Position numbers and translations under genes: made by a program. Shown one piece after another: positions 19,530 through 27,325 of a DNA stretch of 64,000 bases; positions within the stretch are counted from its first letter, which is position 1, and each line of letters begins with the position of its first letter. Origin of the DNA: Hoylesella loescheii DSM 19665 = JCM 12249 = ATCC 15930 (GTDB lineage Bacteria; Bacteroidota; Bacteroidia; Bacteroidales; Bacteroidaceae); NCBI RefSeq assembly GCF_000378085.1, contig NZ_KB899216.1, forward strand, positions 62,001-126,000, in the 5' to 3' direction. Below the pieces are notes generated by a model that was given only the letters and a program-made list of their open reading frames with translations, had not been told where the DNA came from and did no database searches.

Positions 19530-20771
19530 ATGAAATTGAAGCATTTATGTATGGCCATCGTCGCAATGGCTGCATTCACCGCTTGTAGCGATGACAACAA
19601 CGAGCAACCAAAGCCGCAACCGGACGAAGGAGTTGGTAAATTTGAAGGTATTGTCTTTGCTACGTCGATACCAAATGCCGATGGCAGTTCTGGTGCAGCG
19701 TACCTTCAAGGCATACCAAAGCTTACAACCAACCCCGTTGATAACTCGAAAGGCCTCCCAACGGGCTTTGGAACAACACCAATAGTTGCACCTAGCGGGA
19801 GCGTTTATTCGCTACCCGATTACATGGGGAATAGTAGAGCTGCTATCGTGCGCTATGTGCCCAATGCCAAAGGCGAGTTGGTGGAGAAAGGAAAGCTGCA
19901 GATCTCTGCCGGAGCACAGGCTTGCAATGTGGTAGAAGTGAACGCCGAGAAGGCATACGTTAGCTGTCAAGGCACGGGAAAGATTGTGGTGTTCAACCCG
20001 ACGACGATGAAGCAGGTTAAGGAAATAGACCTTAACAGCTATGCACAGAAAGGATTGAACGTTGCACCTGCCACCATGATTGTGCGCGATGCAGACTTGT
20101 TTGTAGGTCTCTCTCAGCGCGATGCAAATTGGATGCCCATAAAGGCTAGTGCCGAACTTGTTGTTATTGACACCAAGACCGATGAGGTGAAGAAGCATAT
20201 TACGAATACCACGCTGGGATTGAGCACGGCAACAAGGCCTATCGACCCCAAATCGATCTTCATGGACGAGAACAAGGATATCTATATCAACTGTATCGGA
20301 GGCTTTGGAATGAATCCTCAACTTCCTGGAGGTATCATAAGGATAAAGAACGGTTCGACAGATATCGACCCAGACTATTCGTTTAAGTTTAACGAAGTGA
20401 AGGTAGAAGGCTTGGAGGGTGGCTACGGAACATTTTTGGGAACGGTTTGTTACATGGCTAAGGGTAAGCTTTACGCATATATTAATGCACCACAGCTAGA
20501 CCCTAACGCGAAAAATCCCTATCTCACAATTGCCTACTGCCCCGTGGAAATAGACCTCTATAACAAGACGATAACAAAGATTGAGGGTGTGGGATACTCT
20601 AATCCTCACGCTTGCGCTGTGGCTAAGTATGGCGATAAGGTGGTATTTGGAGTGACGAATAAAACTCAAAGCGGCTTCTTTAGTTACGACCCTGCAACAA
20701 AGAAAGCGGAAGGGCCAATACTGAAGGTTACAGGCAACCCCTTGTTCTTTTATAACTATGGTGTCAAGTAG
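19530..20771 (+). CDS. Propeller-like surface lipoprotein, possible XusB/DUF4374-type partner of the TonB receptor
   Basis: 413 residues with a lipoprotein signal (TACSDDNNEQ, Cys19) and the acidic stretch after the Cys that often directs surface export in Bacteroidales. The body is made of repeating strands as in YncE-like beta-propellers: GAQACNVVEVNAEKAYVSCQGTG, KIVVFNPTTMKQVKEIDL, ELVVIDTKTDEVKKHI, SIFMDENKDIYINCIGG. It follows the TonB receptor on the same strand without a terminator. In XusAB of Bacteroides a propeller lipoprotein binds iron-siderophore and sits over the receptor; the same arrangement is inferred here. A heme or cobalamin carrier is an alternative. Confidence 0.72.
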   Translation: MKLKHLCMAIVAMAAFTACSDDNNEQPKPQPDEGVGKFEGIVFATSIPNADGSSGAAYLQGIPKLTTNPVDNSKGLPTGFGTTPIVAPSGSVYSLPDYMGNSRAAIVRYVPNAKGELVEKGKLQISAGAQACNVVEVNAEKAYVSCQGTGKIVVFNPTTMKQVKEIDLNSYAQKGLNVAPATMIVRDADLFVGLSQRDANWMPIKASAELVVIDTKTDEVKKHITNTTLGLSTATRPIDPKSIFMDENKDIYINCIGGFGMNPQLPGGIIRIKNGSTDIDPDYSFKFNEVKVEGLEGGYGTFLGTVCYMAKGKLYAYINAPQLDPNAKNPYLTIAYCPVEIDLYNKTITKIEGVGYSNPHACAVAKYGDKVVFGVTNKTQSGFFSYDPATKKAEGPILKVTGNPLFFYNYGVK

Positions 20772-20922
20772 GCGCACTTGTGCCTAAAACATAGGCGGGT
20801 TGCTGCGTATATGGTAACCGCTTGCTGCGAATAAGCGAAACTGTTGGGCTGTTGGCAAGTCAATGGCACGGCGGTTTCGCTTTGCTTTTCTATGGAGGTT
20901 GTTACGCGGTTAAGTTGCATCT

Positions 20923-20944
20923 TACGCGCGCGCGTATATATATA
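20923..20944. other. Alternating purine-pyrimidine tract (Z-DNA prone)
   Basis: Twenty-two bases alternate strictly pyrimidine-purine: TACGCGCGCGCG followed by TATATATATA. Such tracts can adopt Z-form or extrude cruciforms under supercoiling. It lies in the gap between convergent genes (20772-21103). A similar tract is at 47966-47981. Confidence 0.6.
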
Positions 20945-21036
20945 AGGTGTAGATGGGGATGGGGAGAAGATGAAAATGAGTGGCAAGTGAAAACGTTTAG
21001 TCCCCAAAAACAACATTTGCAGAAAACGAAAAGGCA

Positions 21037-21090
21037 ATGAAAGGTAGACCGTTAGATAGAGTTGTAGCTCCTCTTTTGTCTACCTTTCAT
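21037..21090. terminator. Bidirectional terminator-like hairpin between convergent units
   Basis: Perfect 13-bp inverted arms ATGAAAGGTAGAC (21037-21049) and GTCTACCTTTCAT (21078-21090) with a 28-nt loop, followed by CGTTTT on the plus strand and TGCCTTTTCGTTTTC on the minus strand. It separates the lipoprotein gene from the end of the mannan locus. Confidence 0.65.
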
Positions 21091-21103
21091 CGTTTTGAGG
21101 TGG

Positions 21104-22549
21104 TTACCAATTATCCGTTCTGAATGGGATAAGAGGCAACGCGGCTTGATTTTTGACGTTGCCCAGTAAGAAGTTGCGGTAACAATAGCGCACGGCTACG
21201 GGCTTGGGCACGGCTTTTGAGGTGAGCCTAAACTTGTTGTGGCGAACGTATGTGGCATCGGCGGGATAGAAAATGCGGTCTGCACCTGCCATCTCAAACC
21301 CCTCGTAGTTGGCCTGGGGCACAATGCCTGTGTAGGTGTCTTTAAGATGTATCACGCAGGTATCACCCTTTATCTCCATCCTTTCGAACGTAGGATGCTT
21401 GTACATCACGCCCTCGTAGCCATAATAACGTGCCAAAGCAGTGAGCGCAAGACGTTCACCGATGGGGCGTTTTTGGCTTGGATGTATCTGCCTAACTTCG
21501 TAGGGATACACCAAATCATTGGTACTTACCATGGCACAGTTCGGAATTTCGAGGCTGGCCTTGTATTGCTGTTCGCGTATGAAGGCTGCGCTGGTACCCA
21601 TTTCGCCCTCATAACGGTGGGGAGCAATTTCCACTAAGAGCATCGGCATGTTGGCTGAGAAGTGCTTGCGCCATTGTTGCGCCAGTAGCTTTAACCGCTC
21701 GCCGTAGGTGGTGGGGTTATGGTCTACATTGGCGCAACCTTGATAATAGAGCACGCCACGCACACCATAGTTGACGATGGGTTGGAAAGTACCGTTGCCC
21801 CAAAGCAGTGGGCGCAGCCATTCGGTGGAATATTTGCGCGCGATAAGTGTCGAATCGGTGGGCTCGTCGGTGTGTTTGTGCAGGTTATCAGCATTTAACC
21901 AACTCTCAACCATTGTTCCTCCCTTGTTGGCTAGCACCAAACCCACTGGCATTTGCAACACTTGCGCGAGTCGTTGGGCGAAGAAAAAGCCCACGGCCGA
22001 GCAGTCGCTTACGGTCTTTGGGTTCATATCCACCCATTGGCAAGGTGTATCTTCGAGCGGAACGCTACTCATTCGGGCAGGAATTTTTACGTAACGCACA
22101 CCGCGCATGTTGGCCGACGCCCATACGGCTTCCTGATATCCCTCTACGGGACATTCGTTAAAGCCGCGCACAGGCATCTCCATGTTGCTCTGTCCAGCGC
22201 AAACCCACACCTCGCCAGCAAGAATGTTGTTGATGGTTATTGGTTGCCCGTCGCTGAAAGTGATGCTATGTGGCTTAAAACTACCGCCTGGCGCACGCAC
22301 AATGATGCGCCAACGACCCTTAGAATCACTGTCTACAACTAGCTTATTGGGGTTCCACGAGGGCACAACGGTAATTTGTGTGTTGGGTTTGGCCAATCCC
22401 CAAAAGGCGAAGTCGCTCAATTGTTGTATCACCATACCATCCGAAAGGATGTGGGGAAGCCTGATGCGTGCCTGCAAGGGTAGGGCGATGAGGGGCAGCA
22501 AGAGCGCCCACAGCACGCGCAAACGATGGAAAATCGCGGTCTGTCTCAT
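21104..22549 (-). CDS. SGNH-family carbohydrate acetylesterase (sialate O-acetylesterase-like)
   Basis: 481 residues from ATG 22549, which overlaps the mannanase stop (22546-22549) and yields a signal peptide (LWALLLPLIALPLQA). A longer in-frame start would overlap the mannanase by 150 bp and is unlikely. Esterase landmarks: GEVWVCAGQSNMEMPV with the nucleophile Ser, GGTMVESWL (block III-like), and NDLVYP...IHPSQKRPIGERLA with the catalytic Asp/His region. N-terminal and C-terminal beta segments match the sialate O-acetylesterase family (PF03629 type). In a mannan locus the likely substrate is acetylated mannan or glucomannan (inference), clearing acetyl groups so that the mannanase can act. 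Confidence 0.85.
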   Translation of the reverse strand: MRQTAIFHRLRVLWALLLPLIALPLQARIRLPHILSDGMVIQQLSDFAFWGLAKPNTQITVVPSWNPNKLVVDSDSKGRWRIIVRAPGGSFKPHSITFSDGQPITINNILAGEVWVCAGQSNMEMPVRGFNECPVEGYQEAVWASANMRGVRYVKIPARMSSVPLEDTPCQWVDMNPKTVSDCSAVGFFFAQRLAQVLQMPVGLVLANKGGTMVESWLNADNLHKHTDEPTDSTLIARKYSTEWLRPLLWGNGTFQPIVNYGVRGVLYYQGCANVDHNPTTYGERLKLLAQQWRKHFSANMPMLLVEIAPHRYEGEMGTSAAFIREQQYKASLEIPNCAMVSTNDLVYPYEVRQIHPSQKRPIGERLALTALARYYGYEGVMYKHPTFERMEIKGDTCVIHLKDTYTGIVPQANYEGFEMAGADRIFYPADATYVRHNKFRLTSKAVPKPVAVRYCYRNFLLGNVKNQAALPLIPFRTDNW

Positions 22550-24225
22550 CGCGTAATGACTTCGGGAGCACTGATAGCCGACTTCCACCAAGCATCGGTG
22601 GCATGCACAACGCCACCTCCTGGATACCACGGCATGAAGAAACTCCATTTGGCATCGGCGCTCCATTGGGCTGAAATCTCGGCAACGGTGCCACATTCGG
22701 TAAGTGCAATCATCTTTGTGGGATAGCGATAAGCCAGCTCGTTAAAGCGTTGTACGGCCGTTTGGGCAGATACTGGCTTGCCGTCTTGTCCGTACATGTC
22801 AGTGCCGATGATGTCAACGTATTTGTCGCCAGGATACCAATCGGGGTCGTTCTTTTCGGAAGTCCACACCCAGATAAGGTTGTTCACGCCGCGTTGCTTG
22901 AAAAAGTCGAACATGGTGTGCCACAATTTACGATAGTTTTCGGCTGTTCCATTGCCCCACCAGAACCACTTTCCTGCCGCTTCGTGTAGCGGACGCCACA
23001 GCACAGGGATGCCTGCGCGCTGCAATTGTAGCAGATAAGGCACAATCTTCTCTAAGTCGGATTTCATGAAGCGGTTAGCCCATGTGCCGTCGGTAACGGC
23101 ATCGTTGAGGGTAAACTCGTTCTTGGCAGCGTAGAATTCGTACTTCACAGTGCCGGCTGCCTCAACGGTAACACCCGTAACGGTGTAGTCGTGGCCGCCA
23201 ATTATCAGTCCATTGGCGCGCATTTCGGTAAGCGTGGTCTGGTCGAGCGTCATCGAATAGCTGTCGCCACTGATGTTGAAGTAGTCCCAGTTCTTGCCTT
23301 TCTCGTCTACGAAGCCCGCCCATTTGCTGTTCTTAATTGAGCCTTGGGCGTTGGCTTTTACGTTGGTGATTTTCACAACAAGCTTACTTCCAACCGAGGC
23401 TTTGGCCAAAATGGCTTTTGTGGCTTGTGTTGTGAGTTGTATATGACCGCTCCAGTCGGCCGGCATGTCCTTGTTTGGACCGCCGTAAAGCACTACAGGC
23501 ACTGTGGAAGCGTATGGATTGGACGTGGGAACATTCCAATGCCAGCCTATTGTGACTATTCCGCCAGCGTCGTGCCATGTCTTTACGGGCGCGATGTTGG
23601 CATAATCAATCCATCCCCCAGGGCTAGTAGACTGCAAGTGGATGTAATCGTAGCCGTTGATGGCGGGATATTTGCCCGTGAGCGCATGCACTTGGTTAGA
23701 CACGGTGGTGTTCCAAGCCACCTCGGCCATCGCTCCCGAGAATATTTTCTGCCCGTAGTTGGCCACCAATTTTTGGTATAAAGCCTTCGTTTCGGCCGTT
23801 GCATTGGCGTTGGCTAGCGTAGCGGTGATTTGTTGCGACTGCGCTTTGAGGGTGGCTTTTACTTGTGGGGCAGGCGTCTTATTGGGTCCACTAACCACGC
23901 CTTCAGGTATAACCAGCTCGTAACTCTCGCCTCGAGCGATGTTGGCCATTAGCAAAAGCTTGTTAGACGAGCCGATAACGTTGGCGCTAACCACAGGTTG
24001 GCCGTTAAGCGTGATACGTTCGTATTGCGACGACGCAAAGAAAATATTCTTGTCGTAGGTAACGATGATGGAGTCGAGACCCGCTTTGATGTTGTCTTGT
24101 GGGCTTACACTGACGAACGCGGGAGCGTCTACGGATTGTATGTTGTGTTCTACATTGTCGTTGCAAGCCGTTGCCGACAGCGACAGAGCTGTGAAAACGG
24201 CCAGGTATATCTTATTTCGTTTCAT
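22546..24225 (-). CDS. GH26 endo-beta-1,4-mannanase lipoprotein with inserted beta domain
   Basis: 559 residues, lipobox around TACND (Cys21). Residues about 34-128 form an Ig-like domain. The GH26 barrel starts near 145 (YQKLVANYGQKIFSGAM) and runs to the end: GGIVTIGWHW (221-230), WRPLHEAAGKWFWWG with acid/base Glu415, and MIALTECG with nucleophile Glu510. Between about 255 and 360 a beta-sandwich-like segment interrupts the barrel (HIQLTTQAT...FNISGDSYSMTLD...GLIIGGHDYTVTGVTVEA), resembling a carbohydrate-binding module inserted in a loop. It would cut beta-mannan at the cell surface for import by the SusCD pair. Coupled by overlap to the esterase and 15 bp from the glycan-binding protein gene. 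Confidence 0.92.
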   Translation of the reverse strand: MKRNKIYLAVFTALSLSATACNDNVEHNIQSVDAPAFVSVSPQDNIKAGLDSIIVTYDKNIFFASSQYERITLNGQPVVSANVIGSSNKLLLMANIARGESYELVIPEGVVSGPNKTPAPQVKATLKAQSQQITATLANANATAETKALYQKLVANYGQKIFSGAMAEVAWNTTVSNQVHALTGKYPAINGYDYIHLQSTSPGGWIDYANIAPVKTWHDAGGIVTIGWHWNVPTSNPYASTVPVVLYGGPNKDMPADWSGHIQLTTQATKAILAKASVGSKLVVKITNVKANAQGSIKNSKWAGFVDEKGKNWDYFNISGDSYSMTLDQTTLTEMRANGLIIGGHDYTVTGVTVEAAGTVKYEFYAAKNEFTLNDAVTDGTWANRFMKSDLEKIVPYLLQLQRAGIPVLWRPLHEAAGKWFWWGNGTAENYRKLWHTMFDFFKQRGVNNLIWVWTSEKNDPDWYPGDKYVDIIGTDMYGQDGKPVSAQTAVQRFNELAYRYPTKMIALTECGTVAEISAQWSADAKWSFFMPWYPGGGVVHATDAWWKSAISAPEVITR

Positions 24226-24240
24226 TGTAATCGATTTTAA

Positions 24241-25527
24241 TTATTTGGCAGGCACAAGCCTAACGTTGTCTATATGCAGTTCGGGTTCGCAGTCGGTTCC
24301 CTCTACGCCACCGCTCCAAAGAAAGAAGGTGAAGCCCGTGAGTCGGTCTTTGGTAAGGGGCGAGCTGGCCGTTTGTCCGTCGCCTGTTTTATTAAAGGCC
24401 GAGAGTGGCATGCTTACTGTCACCCATTTGTCGCCCGTGTTGTAGCTTCCAGTGGCTTGCCAGGGTATCCATAATCCGCGTGGTAGGCCTTTATTGCCGT
24501 AATATTGGCTGTTGGCATTGGTATATGTCACGTCGGCATTGCCTGTAAAGATGGCTTGTAGGGCCGAAGCGCTCCACGTGTTGTTAGCTGGCACACGGCA
24601 TTCGAATTTCAACACGAGGTCGGCTATGCTGCAAGTGTCGAGCATGGCCGCAATGGCGGGGATGCTAGAGATCTCTGGGAAGTTGTTAGCAGGTTCGGGC
24701 CAGTAGTTCATCGCGAAGTTATCTTCGGCCCAAGTAGCACCTACCTTGCCCAACATCTTTACGCCTCCAAAGTACAGGTAGCTGCCATCGATACCCCCCG
24801 AGCGTATGTTTCCTGCACGCCAACCATGTCCTTTGGTCATTCCGCCATGCGAACCGTCGAAGTCGAAGATGATGTTGCGCGTATCTTTATATACGAAGTC
24901 AGACTTGCCTTTGCCGTAAACCGACTGCACAATCACGCGTCCTGCGGTGGCACCTGTGGGCATTGTGAAGGTGATACTGTTCTTTGTGATGCTCTTGATG
25001 TCTGTAACGGGCACTGCACCATCGTTAAAAAGAACTTGCAAGGGCTTGTAGGGGTCTTGTATAAAGTAGTCGCCCGTGATGGTAACTTCCTCTCCTGCGG
25101 GTGCATACTCGCAGCTCATGGTCATCACCGAGGGTGGTGGCACAATCACATGAAAGGCATGTGTGGTGGTATCTCCATCTCCATTTACCATATATATCTT
25201 ATCGGTTACGGCTGAGGGGATTTCTCCGGGGATGTCTACAAGCAGCGTGTTGTCGGTGATAAAGCTAGAATTGAGCACCGCTTCCTTATCGTTGAAGAAC
25301 ATACGGCGAACACTTCGCAGGTTGCTACCCACCAAGCAGATAGTGCGTTGCATGTAACTTTGAGTTATTATCGAGTCGGCACTCTCGGGCAAGCGTATGT
25401 ATTGCACCTGTGGAGAACCGCCCGTGGGTTCGTATTTGTCGGGTTGGTCGCTGCATGCGGTAAGGGCTAAGGTTGCCAAGGCAAGCGATGCGGCGAGCGA
25501 ACGCAACGTTATGATGGAACGTTTCAT
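24241..25527 (-). CDS. Surface glycan-binding lipoprotein (SGBP-B-like, IPT/TIG domains)
   Basis: 428 residues, lipoprotein signal with LTACSDQ (Cys25). Two IPT/TIG-type Ig domains occupy about 40-130 and 130-215 (YAPAGEEVTITGDYF...VLFNDGAVPVTDI, TFTMPTGATAGRVIVQSVYGK). The C-terminal half (about 220-428) has the pattern of SGBP glycan-binding domains: DFDGSHGG...GHGWRAGN, NYWPEPANNFPEIS, LPRGLWIPWQATGSYNTGDKWVTVSMPLSAF, ending TDCEPELHIDNVRLVPAK. It probably captures mannan chains at the surface and hands them to the mannanase and SusCD. It takes the SusE/F position, downstream of susD. Confidence 0.85.
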   Translation of the reverse strand: MKRSIITLRSLAASLALATLALTACSDQPDKYEPTGGSPQVQYIRLPESADSIITQSYMQRTICLVGSNLRSVRRMFFNDKEAVLNSSFITDNTLLVDIPGEIPSAVTDKIYMVNGDGDTTTHAFHVIVPPPSVMTMSCEYAPAGEEVTITGDYFIQDPYKPLQVLFNDGAVPVTDIKSITKNSITFTMPTGATAGRVIVQSVYGKGKSDFVYKDTRNIIFDFDGSHGGMTKGHGWRAGNIRSGGIDGSYLYFGGVKMLGKVGATWAEDNFAMNYWPEPANNFPEISSIPAIAAMLDTCSIADLVLKFECRVPANNTWSASALQAIFTGNADVTYTNANSQYYGNKGLPRGLWIPWQATGSYNTGDKWVTVSMPLSAFNKTGDGQTASSPLTKDRLTGFTFFLWSGGVEGTDCEPELHIDNVRLVPAK

Positions 25528-25549
25528 TGTATGATGTATTTTAAGCGGG

Positions 25550-27307
25550 TTAATATGAGTATGTTGAACGTACGTCTACGTGTACGGCTTCGTTCAGAAG
25601 ATTGCCGTTGAACACCACATCCTGACTTGGGAAGGGTAGCGTAAAACTCTGAGGAGTTACGTTAGGAGCCTGTGCATCGGGATTGTATCGCATGTCGGTG
25701 GTGTTTACGTTCCATGCGCCACTTTTGTAATAGTTCTCGTAGAGGGTGTTAAGACCGAAGAAGGCAGCGCGCTTTTGAGCTTTAAGTTCGGCTATGCTAC
25801 CTGCCATGTCGTAGTAGCTGCGACGCACGAAGTCGTACCAGCGGTCACCTTCCATCGCCAATTCCAGTCGGCGTTCTTTCCAAACGTCTTCCCAAGAGAT
25901 GCTTGTGGGGCGCGATGCCGACTTCACCGCCCTGCTGCGAACCTTATAAAAGGCGTCGATAGCCGTGGCGTCGGTGGTCGATGTGCCGTTACCTATCACG
26001 GCTTCGGCATACACCAAGTACACGTCTGAGAGTCTAAGTACGGGTGTTGGCAGACTGCTGTGCATGTTTGAGGCCGAAATTCCGTCTACGGCGTATGTCT
26101 TATGGTCGTACGCGTTGCCATAAAGGTGCTTCACGCAGTTGGCTCCCGTTGCGCTTTGTAGCTTGCCTGGGCCACCGCTGCCATAGTTGTCGGCATCGTA
26201 AATAAATTGCAAATAGTTGAAGCCCTTGCGTCCCTTGTTGTCTGTTTTGTCGGTCCAGAAGTAGTCGTAGAAGTCGCCTGCCATCATCATTGTAGCCTTT
26301 CTGCGGGTGTCTACCTCGCTTCTGCTCTCGGGATTTTCGGTTGGCGATACGCCGAAAGCCTCTTGCAAGTCTACCGACGGACCGTTATATCCGCCCCAGC
26401 AGTCGCCAAATTCGTCGAAACCCACCATGGCCAAGTCGCTTTGCAGGGTGTTTTGCACGGTCCAGATGCTGGTGTCGGCCGTCCACATCCATGCGAAAAG
26501 GAATTCTCTGTTCATAGCGTTTTGCAGACGGAAGGCATCTGCATAGTTTGTCATCAGCGTGCGTCCGCTGTTGTCTATCACGTCTTTGGCATACGTTGCG
26601 GCCTTTTTCAGGTCGTCAGCGTTGCGTTGTCCGTTACCATTAGCATTCACACCACTTTTGGCTAGATACACCTTGGCGAGCAATCCCTCTGCGGCGTAAT
26701 AGTCAATACGGCCTGGCGAACCATTGTGAGGCAACAGTTGCATGGCCTTTTCAAGTGTAAGGATGATGTATTCGTACACATCGGCCTTCTTCACACGGCT
26801 TACATTGCTATACGATCCGTCAGCTAACATGGCCGAGTTGTCGTGAATGATGGGCACGTCGCCAAACGAACGCACCAAAAAGAAGTAGGCCATAGCCTTC
26901 CATGCCAGACATTCGCCCATGCATTGGTTCTTTATAGCTTGCGATGCCGTGGCGTTTTTGAGGTTATTGTACACGGTGTTTGCGTGTCCGATAACCGACC
27001 ACAGCGAGTAAGACATGTTCATCAAGTCGCCATCGGTGCTGTTAACGGTGAGCGTTAAGTAAGGGCTAGAACCCCAATAGTAATTGCCCGACATCACTTC
27101 GCCCACCTTAATGAAGCCGCGTTGGAAGTCGTACCAAGGCGAGTTATACAGATAGTTCACGCCCTGCAGGCATTGGTTGTCGTCCTTATAGAACGTACCA
27201 GCGTTGTAAGAGTCTTCTGCTGGCCTATCCAGAAAGTCGTTGCATGATGTTGCAAGCGCGCCCGTTGCCAAGGCAAAGGCCATATATAGATATTTCAAAC
27301 GTTTCAT
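25550..27307 (-). CDS. RagB/SusD-family nutrient-uptake lipoprotein (mannan locus)
   Basis: 585 residues, lipobox ATSCNDFLD (Cys22). SusD landmarks: FLDRPAEDSYNAGTFYKDD near the N-terminus, helical TPR-like core (ECLAWKAMAYFFLVRSFGDVPII, a classic SusD motif), and the C-terminal LRLSDVYLVYAEAVIGNG...WKERRLELAMEGDRWYDFVR. It forms the lid over the SusC channel and helps load mannan oligosaccharides. It follows susC after 18 bp and precedes the glycan-binding protein by 22 bp, all minus strand. Confidence 0.95.
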   Translation of the reverse strand: MKRLKYLYMAFALATGALATSCNDFLDRPAEDSYNAGTFYKDDNQCLQGVNYLYNSPWYDFQRGFIKVGEVMSGNYYWGSSPYLTLTVNSTDGDLMNMSYSLWSVIGHANTVYNNLKNATASQAIKNQCMGECLAWKAMAYFFLVRSFGDVPIIHDNSAMLADGSYSNVSRVKKADVYEYIILTLEKAMQLLPHNGSPGRIDYYAAEGLLAKVYLAKSGVNANGNGQRNADDLKKAATYAKDVIDNSGRTLMTNYADAFRLQNAMNREFLFAWMWTADTSIWTVQNTLQSDLAMVGFDEFGDCWGGYNGPSVDLQEAFGVSPTENPESRSEVDTRRKATMMMAGDFYDYFWTDKTDNKGRKGFNYLQFIYDADNYGSGGPGKLQSATGANCVKHLYGNAYDHKTYAVDGISASNMHSSLPTPVLRLSDVYLVYAEAVIGNGTSTTDATAIDAFYKVRSRAVKSASRPTSISWEDVWKERRLELAMEGDRWYDFVRRSYYDMAGSIAELKAQKRAAFFGLNTLYENYYKSGAWNVNTTDMRYNPDAQAPNVTPQSFTLPFPSQDVVFNGNLLNEAVHVDVRSTYSY

Positions 27308-27325
27308 CTTAAAGAAGGTTTATTG

